DNA from: CAVQCJ01 sp963711005
GTDB taxonomy: Bacteria > Actinomycetota > Actinomycetes > Prado026
Direction: 5' to 3'
Length of the DNA: 64,000 nt
Assembly: GCA_963711005.1 (NCBI GenBank)
Contig: CAVQCJ010000004.1
Span: 434,001 to 498,000, forward strand
Made by a program: the position numbers and the translations under genes. The notes beneath the pieces are model-generated. The model saw nothing but the letters and a program-made list of their open reading frames with translations. It was not told where the DNA came from and ran no database searches. This document shows, in pieces, positions 34,028 through 42,719 of this stretch. Every line of letters begins with the position of its first letter. Position 1 is the first letter of the stretch.

Positions 34028-34258
34028 GTGGACCACCGGGCAGGTGAGGGTGCGGGTGATGCCGGGGACCGCCTGGACCTTGGCGAGCACCAGCTTGCCC
34101 AGCTCGTCGACGCTCTTCGCCTCGGCACGCACGATCACGTCGTAGGGGCCGGTCACGTCCTCGGCGAGGGTCACGCCGGCGATCTGGGCGATCCCGGTCG
34201 CGACGTCCGCCGCCTTGCCGACCTCGGTCTGGATCAAGATGTACGCCTGGACCACCAC
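34022..34258 (-). CDS. Stand-alone Lrp/AsnC ligand-binding (RAM) domain protein
   Basis: A 78-residue protein made only of the AsnC-type RAM domain (VVVQAYILIQTEVGKA, AEDVTGPYDVIVRAEAK, ITRTLTCPVVHL). There is no DNA-binding domain, so it would sense amino acids or modulate a partner. The GTG at 34258 is chosen because GGGAGG lies six bases before it; the upstream ATGs lack a site. In many actinomycetes this small gene sits beside thiL and the DUF3515 gene, and it does here. Confidence 0.88.
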   Translation of the reverse strand: MVVQAYILIQTEVGKAADVATGIAQIAGVTLAEDVTGPYDVIVRAEAKSVDELGKLVLAKVQAVPGITRTLTCPVVHL

Positions 34259-34353
34259 GATCTGCCTCCCGCTGTGCTCCATCGGCTCCATCGCGCTGAC
34301 GCGTGGAGGCTACCGGGTCCGCGGCACAGGCAGCAGGCCCGGGAGATGACAGC

Positions 34354-35364
34354 ATGACGGGCATGGCGGGAACCGGCGGCGGCACGGTCGGCGAGACCGG
34401 GGAGACCGCGCTCGTGGCCGCGATCGTGCAGCGGCTCCCGTCCAGCCCGGAGGTGCTCCTCGGCCCCGGTGACGACGCGGCCGTGGTCGCCGCGACCGAC
34501 GGCCGCGTGGTGGCCACGACCGACCTGCTGGTGGAGGGCGTCCATTTCCGCCGCGACTGGTCCGAGGCGGTGGACGTGGGGCACAAAGCGGCCGCGCAGA
34601 ACCTGGCCGACATCGCGGCGATGGGGGCCAGGCCGACCGCGCTGCTGGTCGGGCTCGCCGCGCCGGCCGACCTGCCGACCGCGTGGGCGCTCGGCCTGGC
34701 CGACGGTCTGGCCGCCGAGGCGGCCCGGGCCGGGGCCGCGGTCGTCGGCGGCGACGTGGTGGCTGGTGAGCATGTCGTCGTCTCGGTCACCGCGCTGGGC
34801 TCGCTGGACGGCCGCGAGCCGGTGACCAGGGCGGGCGCGCGGGCCGGCGACGTCGTCGCGGTGGTCGGCCGGCTGGGCTGGTCGGCCGCCGGGTTCGCCG
34901 TGCTGAGCCGGGGCTTCCGGTCGCCGCGGGTCCTGGTGGCTGCGCACCGGCGGCCGGAGCCGGTGTACGAGGCCGGGCCGAAGGCCGCCCTGGCCGGGGC
35001 GACCGCGATGGTCGACGTGAGCGACGGGCTGCTCGGCGACCTGGCGCACGTCGCGGTGGCGTCCGGGGTGGCGGTGCGGCTCGAGATCGCGGCGCTCGAG
35101 GTCGCGGCGCCGGTCCGGGACGCGGCGGCGGCGCTGGGCAAGGACCCGCTCGAGTGGGTGCTGACCGGCGGCGAGGACCACGCCCTGGCCGCGACGTTCC
35201 CCTCGGCCAAGGCGGTGCCGAAGGGCTGGACGGTGGTCGGGGAGGTGCTCGCCTGGGCCGGTAGCGCCGGTGCCGACGATGCGGTGCAGCACCGGGTGAC
35301 GGTGGCCGGGCTACCGGCGGGGGCGTACGAGGGTCCGGGCGGGTGGCGGCACTTCAGCGTCTAG
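34354..35364 (+). CDS. thiL: Thiamine-monophosphate kinase
   Basis: Phosphorylates thiamine monophosphate to thiamine diphosphate, the cofactor needed by IlvB. The protein has 336 residues of the PurM/AIR-synthase fold. Seen: the N-terminal LLGPGDDAAVV, metal-binding DLLVEGVHFRRDW, HKAAAQNLADIAAMGARP, VVGGDVV and the late DVSDGLLGDLAHVA and LTGGEDHALAATF. The ATG at 34354 follows GGGAG at eight bases. It ends nine bases before the convergent rpmB. Confidence 0.96.
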   Translation: MTGMAGTGGGTVGETGETALVAAIVQRLPSSPEVLLGPGDDAAVVAATDGRVVATTDLLVEGVHFRRDWSEAVDVGHKAAAQNLADIAAMGARPTALLVGLAAPADLPTAWALGLADGLAAEAARAGAAVVGGDVVAGEHVVVSVTALGSLDGREPVTRAGARAGDVVAVVGRLGWSAAGFAVLSRGFRSPRVLVAAHRRPEPVYEAGPKAALAGATAMVDVSDGLLGDLAHVAVASGVAVRLEIAALEVAAPVRDAAAALGKDPLEWVLTGGEDHALAATFPSAKAVPKGWTVVGEVLAWAGSAGADDAVQHRVTVAGLPAGAYEGPGGWRHFSV

Positions 35365-35373
35365 CGCGTCGGG

Positions 35374-35559
35374 CTAGCGGGTGACCTTGCCGGCCTTGAT
35401 GCACGAGGTGCAGACGTTCAGCCGTTTCGGGGCGCCACCGACGACGGCGCGCACGGTCTGGATGTTCGGGTTCCAGCGGCGGCGCGTGCGACGGTGCGAG
35501 TGGGAGATGCTGTTGCCGAAGCCCGGCCCCTTGCCGCAGACCTCGCAGTTGGCAGCCAC
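35374..35559 (-). CDS. rpmB: 50S ribosomal protein L28
   Basis: A 61-residue ribosomal protein. The sequence AANCEVCGKGPGFGNSISHS and the pair CTSC near the end give a four-cysteine zinc-binding form (C+ type). Actinobacteria often keep a second, zinc-free copy elsewhere under Zur control. The GTG at 35559 gives the normal N terminus; the upstream ATG adds seven unrelated residues. The 5' side is a 340-base region that holds the 57-bp tandem repeat. Confidence 0.96.
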   Translation of the reverse strand: MAANCEVCGKGPGFGNSISHSHRRTRRRWNPNIQTVRAVVGGAPKRLNVCTSCIKAGKVTR

Positions 35560-35675
35560 GGTCGACACTCTCCAGCACATTCGCAGGGACGACGGATCGC
35601 CGGCGCATCGGGATGCGCGACCCGGGGACCCGGTCGGCCCGCCGAGGGTACCTGACGCGCGTCGGCCGGCGCCAA

Positions 35676-35827
35676 CCGAGCGCGTCCATGGAACCGGAGC
35701 GGCGAGGCGAGGAGCCGGTGTGAGGCGACGACCCGAGCGCGACCATGGGATCGCAGCGGCGAGGCGAGGAGCCGGTGTGAGGCGACGACCCGAGCGCGAC
35801 CATGGGATCGCAGCGGCGAGGCGAGGA
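35676..35827. repeat. 57-bp tandem repeat, about 2.7 copies
   Basis: Units at 35676-35732, 35733-35789 and a partial unit at 35790-35827. Units 2 and 3 agree almost perfectly, and unit 1 differs at a few bases near CCATGG. The unit is 19 codons long and open on the minus strand, but I see no ribosome-binding site and do not call a gene. It fills most of the divergent rpmB/FakA-like intergenic region, which otherwise holds nothing I can name. Confidence 0.9.
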
Positions 35828-35899
35828 ACCGCACACGGAACGCGGCTACCCTGCGGGCACGCGGCTGGGCCACTGCGGCCCCGGACGGAAGGGGAGCCG

Positions 35900-37507
35900 A
35901 TGCTCGACGGCCCGACCGTCCGGCGCGGGTCCAGGGACGCCCTCGAGGCGCTCGGCCGGGCCCGCGAGGAGATCGACGCGCTGAACGTCTACCCGGTGCC
36001 CGACGGAGACACCGGCACCAACCTGTTCCTCACCGTGGAGTCCGCGGTCGAGGAGCTGGCCACCCGTCCCGACGACGGCGACGTGGCCGCCGACCTGCGC
36101 ACGCTCGCGCACGGGGCCCTGCTCGGCGCGCGCGGCAACTCCGGCGTGATCCTCAGCCAGCTGCTCAGGGGCGCCGTCGATGCACTCGTCGGGACCCGCG
36201 CCGGGACCGATCCGGCGGAGGCCCTGCGGACGGCGCTGGAGCATGCGGCGCGGTCCGGGTACGCCGCCGTGGCCCAGCCCGTCGAGGGCACGATCCTGAC
36301 CGTGGCCCGGGTTGCGGCCGAGTCCGCCCGCGCGACCGAAGGCGGCACCACCGAGGTGGTCAGGGCCGCCGCCCACGGCGCCCACCAAGCGCTCGACAGA
36401 ACCCCTGAGCTGCTCGAGGTGCTCCGCGCGGCAGGCGTGGTGGACGCGGGCGGCCGTGGGCTGACCGTCGTGCTGGACGCGCTCGTCCAGACCATGACCG
36501 GTCAGCGCCCCGCCGCAGCGCCGGCCCGGATGGCGAAGCCCCAGCTCACCGTCCCGGTGGTCGGGGCCGAAGGTGCGCACCGGGGCGGCCCGGCGTTCGA
36601 GGTGATGTTCCTGCTGGAGGCCGACGAGCAGGCCACCGACAGTCTCAAGGCGCACCTCGCCGGGCTCGGCGACTCGCTGCTGGTCGTCGGTGGCGACGGA
36701 CTGTGGAACGTGCACGTCCACGTCGACGACGTGGGCGCCGCGATCGAGGCCGGGGTCCGGGCCGGGCGCCCCTACCGGATCAAGGTCACCCACTTCGGGG
36801 AACAGGTCGCCCGGCAGCAGGCCGCCCGGGCGCCGGGGACACGCGCCGTGGTCGTCCTGCTGCCCGGACCCGGCCTGGCCGAGCTCGCCCTGGCGTGCGG
36901 TGCGCTGGTGGTCGAGTCAGCGTCCGGCTCGCCCGGTCGGCGGCCGGCCACGCGCGATGTCCTGCTGGCGGTCCAGCAGGCGCACTCGGACGAGGTCGTC
37001 GTGCTGCCGGACGACCGGGACACCGTGGCGGTGGCCGAGGCGGCCGCCGAGTACGCCAGGGCCGGCGGTCTGCGAGTGGCGGTCATCCCCACCCGGGCAC
37101 CGGTACAGGTGCTCGCGGCGCTCGCCGTGCACGACCCCGGCCGGCGGTTCGAGGACGACGTGGTGGCGATGACCGCGGCGGCCCGGGCGACCAGGCGCGG
37201 CGCGGTGACGGTCGCGGTGCGGGAGGCGCTGACGTCCGCCGGGGTGTGCCGGCCCGGCGATGTCCTCGGCCTGGTCGAGGACGACGTGGCATGCATCGGC
37301 GTGACGGTGGGCGAGGTCGCCGAGCAGGTGCTGGACCGGATGCTGTCCGCGGGCGGCGAGCTGGTGACCGTCATCCTCGGGCAGGACGCCGGGACGGGCC
37401 TGGGCGAGGCGCTGGCCGATCACGTGCGGCATGCGCACCCGGAGGTGGAGACCCAGGTGCACGACGGGGGCCAGGAGCACTACCCCGTGCTGCTGGGCGT
37501 GGAGTAG
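35900..37507 (+). CDS. DAK2-domain (FakA-like) kinase
   Basis: A 535-residue protein with an N-terminal DhaL/DAK2 ATP-binding domain (NVYPVPDGDTGTNLFLT with the metal-binding Asp residues, then GARGNSGVILSQLLRG) and a C-terminal FakA-type domain (from about residue 210). Related proteins phosphorylate fatty acids bound to FakB proteins for phospholipid synthesis. No FakB is visible here, so the substrate is inferred. The ATG at 35900 follows AAGGGGAG. The gene is ten bases before recG, an arrangement I remember from other actinobacteria. Confidence 0.9.
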   Translation: MLDGPTVRRGSRDALEALGRAREEIDALNVYPVPDGDTGTNLFLTVESAVEELATRPDDGDVAADLRTLAHGALLGARGNSGVILSQLLRGAVDALVGTRAGTDPAEALRTALEHAARSGYAAVAQPVEGTILTVARVAAESARATEGGTTEVVRAAAHGAHQALDRTPELLEVLRAAGVVDAGGRGLTVVLDALVQTMTGQRPAAAPARMAKPQLTVPVVGAEGAHRGGPAFEVMFLLEADEQATDSLKAHLAGLGDSLLVVGGDGLWNVHVHVDDVGAAIEAGVRAGRPYRIKVTHFGEQVARQQAARAPGTRAVVVLLPGPGLAELALACGALVVESASGSPGRRPATRDVLLAVQQAHSDEVVVLPDDRDTVAVAEAAAEYARAGGLRVAVIPTRAPVQVLAALAVHDPGRRFEDDVVAMTAAARATRRGAVTVAVREALTSAGVCRPGDVLGLVEDDVACIGVTVGEVAEQVLDRMLSAGGELVTVILGQDAGTGLGEALADHVRHAHPEVETQVHDGGQEHYPVLLGVE

Positions 37508-37517
37508 GCGGACCGGC

Positions 37518-39800
37518 GTGCTCGAGGACCCGCTGCGCACCGTCGTCGGCGGCGCGTCGGCGAAGGCCCTGTCCACCGGGCTCGGCCTGGAGACGGTCGG
37601 CGACCTGCTGCGCCACTTCCCGCGCCGGTACGCGGTCCGCGGCGAGCTCACCGACCTGTCGGCCCTGCGGGTGGACGAGGAGGCCACCGTCATGGCCGAG
37701 GTCGCCGGTACCCGGCTCTACCCGATGCGCAACCGCCCGGGCTGGGTGCTCGAGGTCGTCGTGACCGACGGCCGCGGCCGGCTCAAGCTGACCTTCTTCG
37801 GGAAGAAGAAGGGGCAGCTCGAGTGGCGCGAGCGCCAGCTCCGGGTCGGCCGGCACGGGCTGTTCGCCGGCAAGGTCGGCTCGTTCCAGGGCGCGCGGCA
37901 GCTGACCCACCCGGACTACCTGCTCGTCGGCGACCCGGGCGACGACCTCGACGAAGCGGACGCCGCTGACGCCGCGGCCGCCTTCGCCCGCAGCCTGATC
38001 CCGGTCTACCCCGCGACGAAGTCGCTCACGACGTGGAAGATCGCCAAGGCCGTGGCGCCGGTGCTGGACACGATCGGCGACCTGCCCGACCCGCTGCCGG
38101 CGGACCTGCGCGAGCGCCGCGGCCTGCCGTCCCTGTCCGAGGCGCTCGAGCTCATCCACCGGCCCGGGACGGAGCTGGACTGGCGCCGTGCCGTCGACCG
38201 GTTCCGGTTCGAGGAGGCGTACGTCCTGCAGGTCGAGCTGGCCCGCCGGCGTGCGCTGGCCGCGGCGCTGCCCGCCATCCCTCGCCTGGCCACCGACGAC
38301 GGGGTGCTCGCCGCTTTCGACCGCCGCCTGCCGTTCCAGCTCACCGCCGGCCAGCGCGAGGTCGGGGCGCAGCTCACCGCCGACCTGGCCGGGCAGCACC
38401 CGATGCACCGGTTGCTGCAGGGCGAGGTCGGGTCGGGAAAGACCGTGGTCGCGCTGCGGGCGATGCTGGCCGTCGTCGACGCCGGGGGGCAGGCGGCGCT
38501 GCTGGCGCCGACGGAGGTGCTCGCCCAGCAGCACCACCGCTCGTTGCAGGCCCTGCTCGGCCCGCTCGCCGAGCGCGGCATGCTCGGCGGCGAGGACGTG
38601 GGGACCCGCGTCACGCTGCTGACCGGCTCCCAGGGTGCCGCGACCAGGCGCCAGGCCCTGCTGCAGGCTGCGAGCGGCGAGGCGGGTCTTGTCGTCGGCA
38701 CCCACGCGCTGCTCGAGGAGCGGGTCCAGTTCGCCGACCTCGGTCTCGTGGTCGTCGACGAGCAGCACCGGTTCGGGGTGGAGCAACGCTCGGCGCTGGC
38801 GGCCAAGGGGGTCACGCCCCCGCACGTGCTGGTCATGACGGCCACGCCGATCCCGCGCACGATCGCGATGACGGTGTTCGGCGACCTCGACGTGTCCACG
38901 CTCACCGAGCTGCCGGCCGGCCGGTCGCCCATCGCGACCCATGTCGTGCCCACCGGGGAGAAGCCGCACTACCTGGACCGGGCCTGGGAGCGGTTGCGAG
39001 AGGAGGTCGCGGCCGGTCACCAGGTGTACGTGGTCTGCCCGCGGATCGGCGGTGACGACCAGGGCGACGTGCGGGACGAGGGCTTCGACGAGTCCTTCGA
39101 CAACGGCTCCGACGACGGCTCTGCCGGCTTCGACGAGGACGGGTCCGGGGACGGGCCCGGGTCGCGTGCCGGGGGCGCGGCGACGCGCCCGCTCGTCGCC
39201 GTGCTCGACGTCGCCCCGCAGCTGGCGGCCGGACCGCTCGCCGGGTTGCGGCTGGAGGTCCTGCACGGCCGGATGCCGTCCGAGGCCAAGGACGACGTGA
39301 TGCAGCGGTTCGCCGCCGGCACCGTGGACGTCCTGGTCGCGACCACGGTGGTCGAGGTCGGGGTCGACGTCGCCAACGCGACCGGGATGGTCGTGATGGA
39401 CGCGGACCGGTTCGGGGTGTCCCAGCTGCACCAGCTCCGCGGCCGGGTCGGCCGTGGCGGTGCGCCGGGACTGTGCCTGCTCGTCACCGACCTCGAGCCG
39501 GGCACGCCCGGCCGCGCCCGGCTGGACGCGGTCGCCGGTACCAACGACGGGTTCGAGCTCGCCCGGGTGGACCTGGAGTCGCGTCGCGAGGGCGACGTGC
39601 TGGGGGCCACGCAGTCCGGGCGGCGATCGTCGCTGCGGCACCTGCGCGTGCTGCGCGACGAGGACGTGATCGAGCAGGCCCGCGAAGAGGCCTCGGCGCT
39701 GGTCGAGCGCGACCCCGACCTGGCCGACCACGCGGCGTTGCGCGCGGCCCTGGCGGTGTACGCCGACGACGAGCAGTCGGAGTACCTCGAGAAGGCGTGA
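37518..39800 (+). CDS. recG: ATP-dependent DNA helicase RecG
   Basis: Branch-migrating helicase that remodels stalled forks and Holliday junctions. The protein has 760 residues. Order: wedge/OB domain (about 60-170), helicase motor with Walker A GEVGSGKTVVAL and the DExH-type VVVDEQHRFGVEQ, motif III MTATPIPRT, and a C-terminal helicase lobe ending in TRG-type QLRGRVGRGG. About residues 514-556 form an acidic Gly/Asp/Ser-rich insertion in the second lobe, not expected in the family core. The GTG at 37518 gives the usual N terminus. Confidence 0.96.
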   Translation: MLEDPLRTVVGGASAKALSTGLGLETVGDLLRHFPRRYAVRGELTDLSALRVDEEATVMAEVAGTRLYPMRNRPGWVLEVVVTDGRGRLKLTFFGKKKGQLEWRERQLRVGRHGLFAGKVGSFQGARQLTHPDYLLVGDPGDDLDEADAADAAAAFARSLIPVYPATKSLTTWKIAKAVAPVLDTIGDLPDPLPADLRERRGLPSLSEALELIHRPGTELDWRRAVDRFRFEEAYVLQVELARRRALAAALPAIPRLATDDGVLAAFDRRLPFQLTAGQREVGAQLTADLAGQHPMHRLLQGEVGSGKTVVALRAMLAVVDAGGQAALLAPTEVLAQQHHRSLQALLGPLAERGMLGGEDVGTRVTLLTGSQGAATRRQALLQAASGEAGLVVGTHALLEERVQFADLGLVVVDEQHRFGVEQRSALAAKGVTPPHVLVMTATPIPRTIAMTVFGDLDVSTLTELPAGRSPIATHVVPTGEKPHYLDRAWERLREEVAAGHQVYVVCPRIGGDDQGDVRDEGFDESFDNGSDDGSAGFDEDGSGDGPGSRAGGAATRPLVAVLDVAPQLAAGPLAGLRLEVLHGRMPSEAKDDVMQRFAAGTVDVLVATTVVEVGVDVANATGMVVMDADRFGVSQLHQLRGRVGRGGAPGLCLLVTDLEPGTPGRARLDAVAGTNDGFELARVDLESRREGDVLGATQSGRRSSLRHLRVLRDEDVIEQAREEASALVERDPDLADHAALRAALAVYADDEQSEYLEKA

Positions 39801-39842
39801 CCGCTGCGGCGGCACTGCGGGCCGCCGTGCCACAGTGGGGCG

Positions 39843-40382
39843 ATGGGGCAGACGTTCGACGCGCTGGACGACCGGATGACCGCCTTCCTCGCCGCGCAGC
39901 CGGTGTTCTTCGTGGCCACCGCGCCCGACTCCGGAGGGCACGTGAACCTCTCGCCGAAGGGCTACGCCGACACGTTCGCCGTGCTCGGGCCGCATACCGT
40001 GGCCTACCTGGACCTGACCGGCAGCGGCGTGGAGACGATCGCGCACGTGCGCGAGAACGGCCGCATCACGCTGATGTTCTGCGCGTTCGCCGGGCCGCCC
40101 AAGATCGTGCGCCTGTACGGGACGGGACGGGTGGTGCTCGCCGGCGACGAGGAGTGGGACGAGCTGGCCGAGCGCTTCCCGGCGCGCAGTGGCCGGCGCG
40201 CGGTGGTCGTGGTGGAGGTGGAACGCATCGCCGACTCGTGCGGCTACGCGGTCCCGCTCCTCGAGCTGGTCGCCGAGCGGGACGTGCTGGAGCGTTGGCA
40301 TGGGCGCCGCGGCGTCGACGGGCTCGCTGCCTACCGCGAGGAGCGCAACGCGACCAGCATCGACGGGCTGCCGGGTCTGTGA
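39843..40382 (+). CDS. Pyridoxamine 5'-phosphate oxidase-like flavin-binding protein
   Basis: A 179-residue split-barrel protein. VFFVATAPDSGGHVNLSPKG and RITLMFCAFAGPPKIVRLYG are typical of the PNPOx-like FMN or F420-binding family. In actinobacteria such proteins often use F420, which this organism probably makes. The exact reaction cannot be read from the sequence. Its stop shares the A of the rsmD ATG (TGATG), so the two are coupled, with no evident functional link. Confidence 0.82.
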   Translation: MGQTFDALDDRMTAFLAAQPVFFVATAPDSGGHVNLSPKGYADTFAVLGPHTVAYLDLTGSGVETIAHVRENGRITLMFCAFAGPPKIVRLYGTGRVVLAGDEEWDELAERFPARSGRRAVVVVEVERIADSCGYAVPLLELVAERDVLERWHGRRGVDGLAAYREERNATSIDGLPGL

Positions 40383-40981
40383 TGACCCGCGTCATCGGGG
40401 GGACCGCCGGCGGCCGCCGGCTGACGGTGCCGTCCGGGACCGCCACCAGACCGACGTCCGACCGGGCCCGGGAGGCCCTGTTCTCGGCGTTGACCTCGAT
40501 GCTGGCGCCCGGGGGACTGCGCGGCACCCGGCTGCTGGACCTGTACGCCGGATCCGGTGCCGTCGGGCTGGAGGCGCTGTCCCGCGGTGCCCGGGAGGTG
40601 CTCCTGGTGGACAGCGACCGACGGGCCGCGGACACCGTCCGGGCCAACGTGGCCGCACTGGGGCTTCCCGGGGCGCAGGTCGTGCGCGACGACGTGGCGC
40701 GGCTCGCGGCCGGCCCCAACCCGGGCGAACCGTACGACCTGGCGTTCCTGGACCCTCCGTACCCGACCCCGGCCGACTCCGTGACGGCGGTGCTCACGGC
40801 GCTCGCCGAGCACGGCTGGCTGGGCCCGACAGCGCTCGTGGTGGTCGAGCGGGCCAGCCGCGCCGACCCGTGGGTGTGGCCCACCGGTTTCACCGCGATC
40901 CGGGACCGCCGGTACGGGGAGGGCACGCTTTGGTACGGTCGCGCCGCCTGGTCCGGCGAGCTACGCCGGGACCCCGAGTAG
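40382..40981 (+). CDS. rsmD: 16S rRNA (guanine966-N2)-methyltransferase
   Basis: A 199-residue Rossmann methyltransferase that modifies G966 of 16S rRNA in the 30S subunit. SAM-binding motif DLYAGSGAVGLEALSRG and the amino-methyltransferase motif DPPYPTP are present, as is the N-terminal GGTAGGRRL. The ATG at 40382 is taken from the TGATG overlap. It is followed after 14 bases by coaD, the usual bacterial pairing. Confidence 0.95.
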   Translation: MTRVIGGTAGGRRLTVPSGTATRPTSDRAREALFSALTSMLAPGGLRGTRLLDLYAGSGAVGLEALSRGAREVLLVDSDRRAADTVRANVAALGLPGAQVVRDDVARLAAGPNPGEPYDLAFLDPPYPTPADSVTAVLTALAEHGWLGPTALVVVERASRADPWVWPTGFTAIRDRRYGEGTLWYGRAAWSGELRRDPE

Positions 40982-40995
40982 CCGGGAGCCTCGCC

Positions 40996-41475
40996 GTGCG
41001 CAGAGCCGTCTGCCCGGGATCGTTCGACCCGGTGACGAACGGGCACCTCGACATCATCGGCCGGGCCGCCGCCCTGTTCGACGAGGTCATCGTCATGATC
41101 GCGTTCAACGGGAACAAGGCGGGCCTGTTCAGCGTGGACGAGCGGATCGAGATGCTGCACGAGGTCACCGGCGCCTGGTCGAACGTCGTGGTGGACAGCT
41201 ACAGCGGGCTCCTGGTCGACTTCTGCCGCGACCGGGGCATCCCGGCGGTCGTCAAAGGGCTGCGCGCCGTCTCCGACTTCGACTACGAGCTCCAGATGGC
41301 CCAGATGAACCGTCACCTGGGCGGGCTGGAGACTTTGTTCGTGCCGACCAGCGCCACCTACAGTTACCTCTCGTCCAGCCTCCTCAAGGAGGTTGCGGCC
41401 CTCGGCGGCGACGTGGCCGGTCTGGTCCCCGACGCGGTGGCCACGCGGCTGCGCGAGCGGCTCGCGGGACGCTGA
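40996..41475 (+). CDS. coaD: Phosphopantetheine adenylyltransferase
   Basis: Fourth step of coenzyme A synthesis: 4'-phosphopantetheine plus ATP to dephospho-CoA. The protein has 159 residues. The T/HxGH motif is CPGSFDPVTNGHLDII, with KGLRAVSDFDYELQMAQMN and the C-terminal TSATYSYLSSSLLKEVA substrate loop. The GTG at 40996 follows GGGAG. It lies between rsmD and the coiled-coil gene on the same strand. Confidence 0.97.
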   Translation: MRRAVCPGSFDPVTNGHLDIIGRAAALFDEVIVMIAFNGNKAGLFSVDERIEMLHEVTGAWSNVVVDSYSGLLVDFCRDRGIPAVVKGLRAVSDFDYELQMAQMNRHLGGLETLFVPTSATYSYLSSSLLKEVAALGGDVAGLVPDAVATRLRERLAGR

Positions 41476-41530
41476 ACCACCCGGGTCCGGCTCAGCGCCG
41501 GTCCGGCCGAGCCGGAGGAAGAGACCGCCC

Positions 41531-42037
41531 GTGGACGTGCACGAGAAGCTGGACGAGATCACCGGGCTGGTCGAGCAGGCCAGGGCGATGCCGATGTCGG
41601 CGTCGTGCATCGTCAACCGGCCCGAGCTGCTGGCCCTGCTCGAGGAGCTGCGCGCGCTGCTGCCCGAGGAGCTCGACCTGGCCGAGCAGCTGCTCGCCGG
41701 GCGGGACCGGGTCGTCGACGAGGGCCGGGCCGAGTCCGACCGCATCATCGCCGCCGCGCAAGAGGAGCGCATGCGGCTGGTGTCCGAGACGGAGGTCTAC
41801 GCCCAGGCGCAGCAGGAGGCGGCCCGAGTGGTGGCCGAGGCGCACGGTGACGCGGAGTCGATGCGCAAGCAGGTGGACGAGTACGTCGACGCGAAGCTCG
41901 CCACGTTCGAGATCACGCTGAACAAGACGCTGGCGGCGGTCTCCCGGGGCCGGGACAAGCTGCGCGGCCGTGGTGAGCTCGAGGCCCTGGGCACCCTGGG
42001 CACCGAGACCGGCGAGATCCCGGCCGTCCGGGACTGA
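41531..42037 (+). CDS. Coiled-coil protein related to DivIVA/ATP synthase b-like proteins
   Basis: A 168-residue protein dominated by charged helices (about 35-140, rich in Glu/Ala/Arg, as in QEAARVVAEAHGDAESMRKQ). A similar gene sits between coaD and the DUF177 gene in mycobacteria and Streptomyces, as I recall. It is often annotated as an ATP synthase b-like or DivIVA-like protein. It lacks a transmembrane segment and is not a real ATP synthase subunit. A role at the membrane or in cell division is a guess. The GTG at 41531 follows GGAGGAAGA. Confidence 0.75.
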   Translation: MDVHEKLDEITGLVEQARAMPMSASCIVNRPELLALLEELRALLPEELDLAEQLLAGRDRVVDEGRAESDRIIAAAQEERMRLVSETEVYAQAQQEAARVVAEAHGDAESMRKQVDEYVDAKLATFEITLNKTLAAVSRGRDKLRGRGELEALGTLGTETGEIPAVRD

Positions 42038-42145
42038 CCGCGCAGCTGGACCGGCCGGCCCGGCGCCGGCGTTTCCCGGGGGTGCCGGCGCTCGGGTACC
42101 CTGAGCGCTCGGTCTCGTCCGGGACCGTGGTTCGTGGTGCCCCGC

Positions 42146-42158
42146 GGAGGCCAGGCTG
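42146..42158 (+). promoter_or_regulatory. Ribosome-binding site plus CTG start of the DUF177 gene
   Basis: GGAGG at 42146-42150 and a 5-base spacer lead to CTG at 42156, in frame with the DUF177 gene. No ATG, GTG or TTG exists in that frame between the upstream stop (42102) and GTG 42189. Homologues keep the residues encoded here, and GTG 42189 has no such site. Confidence 0.6.
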
Positions 42159-42716
42159 TCCAGGCTCGACCCGCGCGCGCCGTTCGTCGTGGACACCCGC
42201 GACCTCGGCCGCCGTCCAGGGTCGATGCGTTCGGTCAGCCGGGTCGTCCCGGCTCCTGCGGAGCTCGGTACGGATGTGGTCGGTGTCCCCCAGGGGTCCG
42301 ACGTCGAGCTCGAGCTGCGGCTCGAGTCGGTCGTCGAGGGGGTGCTCGTGACGGGAACGGCACGGGTGCACGTCGAGGGCGAGTGCGTGCGCTGCCTCGA
42401 CCCGGTGTCCTCCGAGCAGGAGGTCCGGGTCCAGGAGCTGTACTACTACCCCGACCAGAACATCGACGACGACGAGGCCGGGCGGCTCGAGGGCGACTAC
42501 CTCGACCTGGAGCCGTTGCTGCGTGACGCGGTGGTCCTCGGGCTCCCGTTCCGGCCCGTGTGCCGGGACGACTGCCCGGGGCTGTGCTCGGAGTGCGGGG
42601 CCAGGCTGGCCGACCACCCGGGTCACGTGCACGAGCAGGGCGACCCGCGCTGGGCCGCGCTGCAGGCACTGACGATCGACGCACCTGGCGTACCCGACGA
42701 CGAGGAAGAGAGCTGA
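42156..42716 (+). CDS. DUF177 (YceD) family protein, probable CTG start
   Basis: A 186-residue protein of the DUF177 family, usually next to rpmF and linked to 23S rRNA or ribosome assembly. Seen: DTRDLGRRPGSM, LELRLESVVEGVLVTGTA, the cysteine pairs ECVRCLDP and DDCPGLCSECG for a zinc site, and an acidic C terminus. The start is uncertain. GTG 42189 gives 175 residues but cuts off the conserved N-terminal LDPRAPFVV and has no ribosome-binding site. CTG 42156 has GGAGG and restores it. I therefore place the start at 42156. Confidence 0.85.
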   Translation: MSRLDPRAPFVVDTRDLGRRPGSMRSVSRVVPAPAELGTDVVGVPQGSDVELELRLESVVEGVLVTGTARVHVEGECVRCLDPVSSEQEVRVQELYYYPDQNIDDDEAGRLEGDYLDLEPLLRDAVVLGLPFRPVCRDDCPGLCSECGARLADHPGHVHEQGDPRWAALQALTIDAPGVPDDEEES

Positions 42717-42719
42717 CCG

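Noticed and set aside
35354..35836. Minus-strand frame across the 57-bp repeat encoding a 19-residue repeat
   Set aside because: It overlaps rpmB in another frame, has no ribosome-binding site, and is explained by the tandem repeat being a multiple of three.
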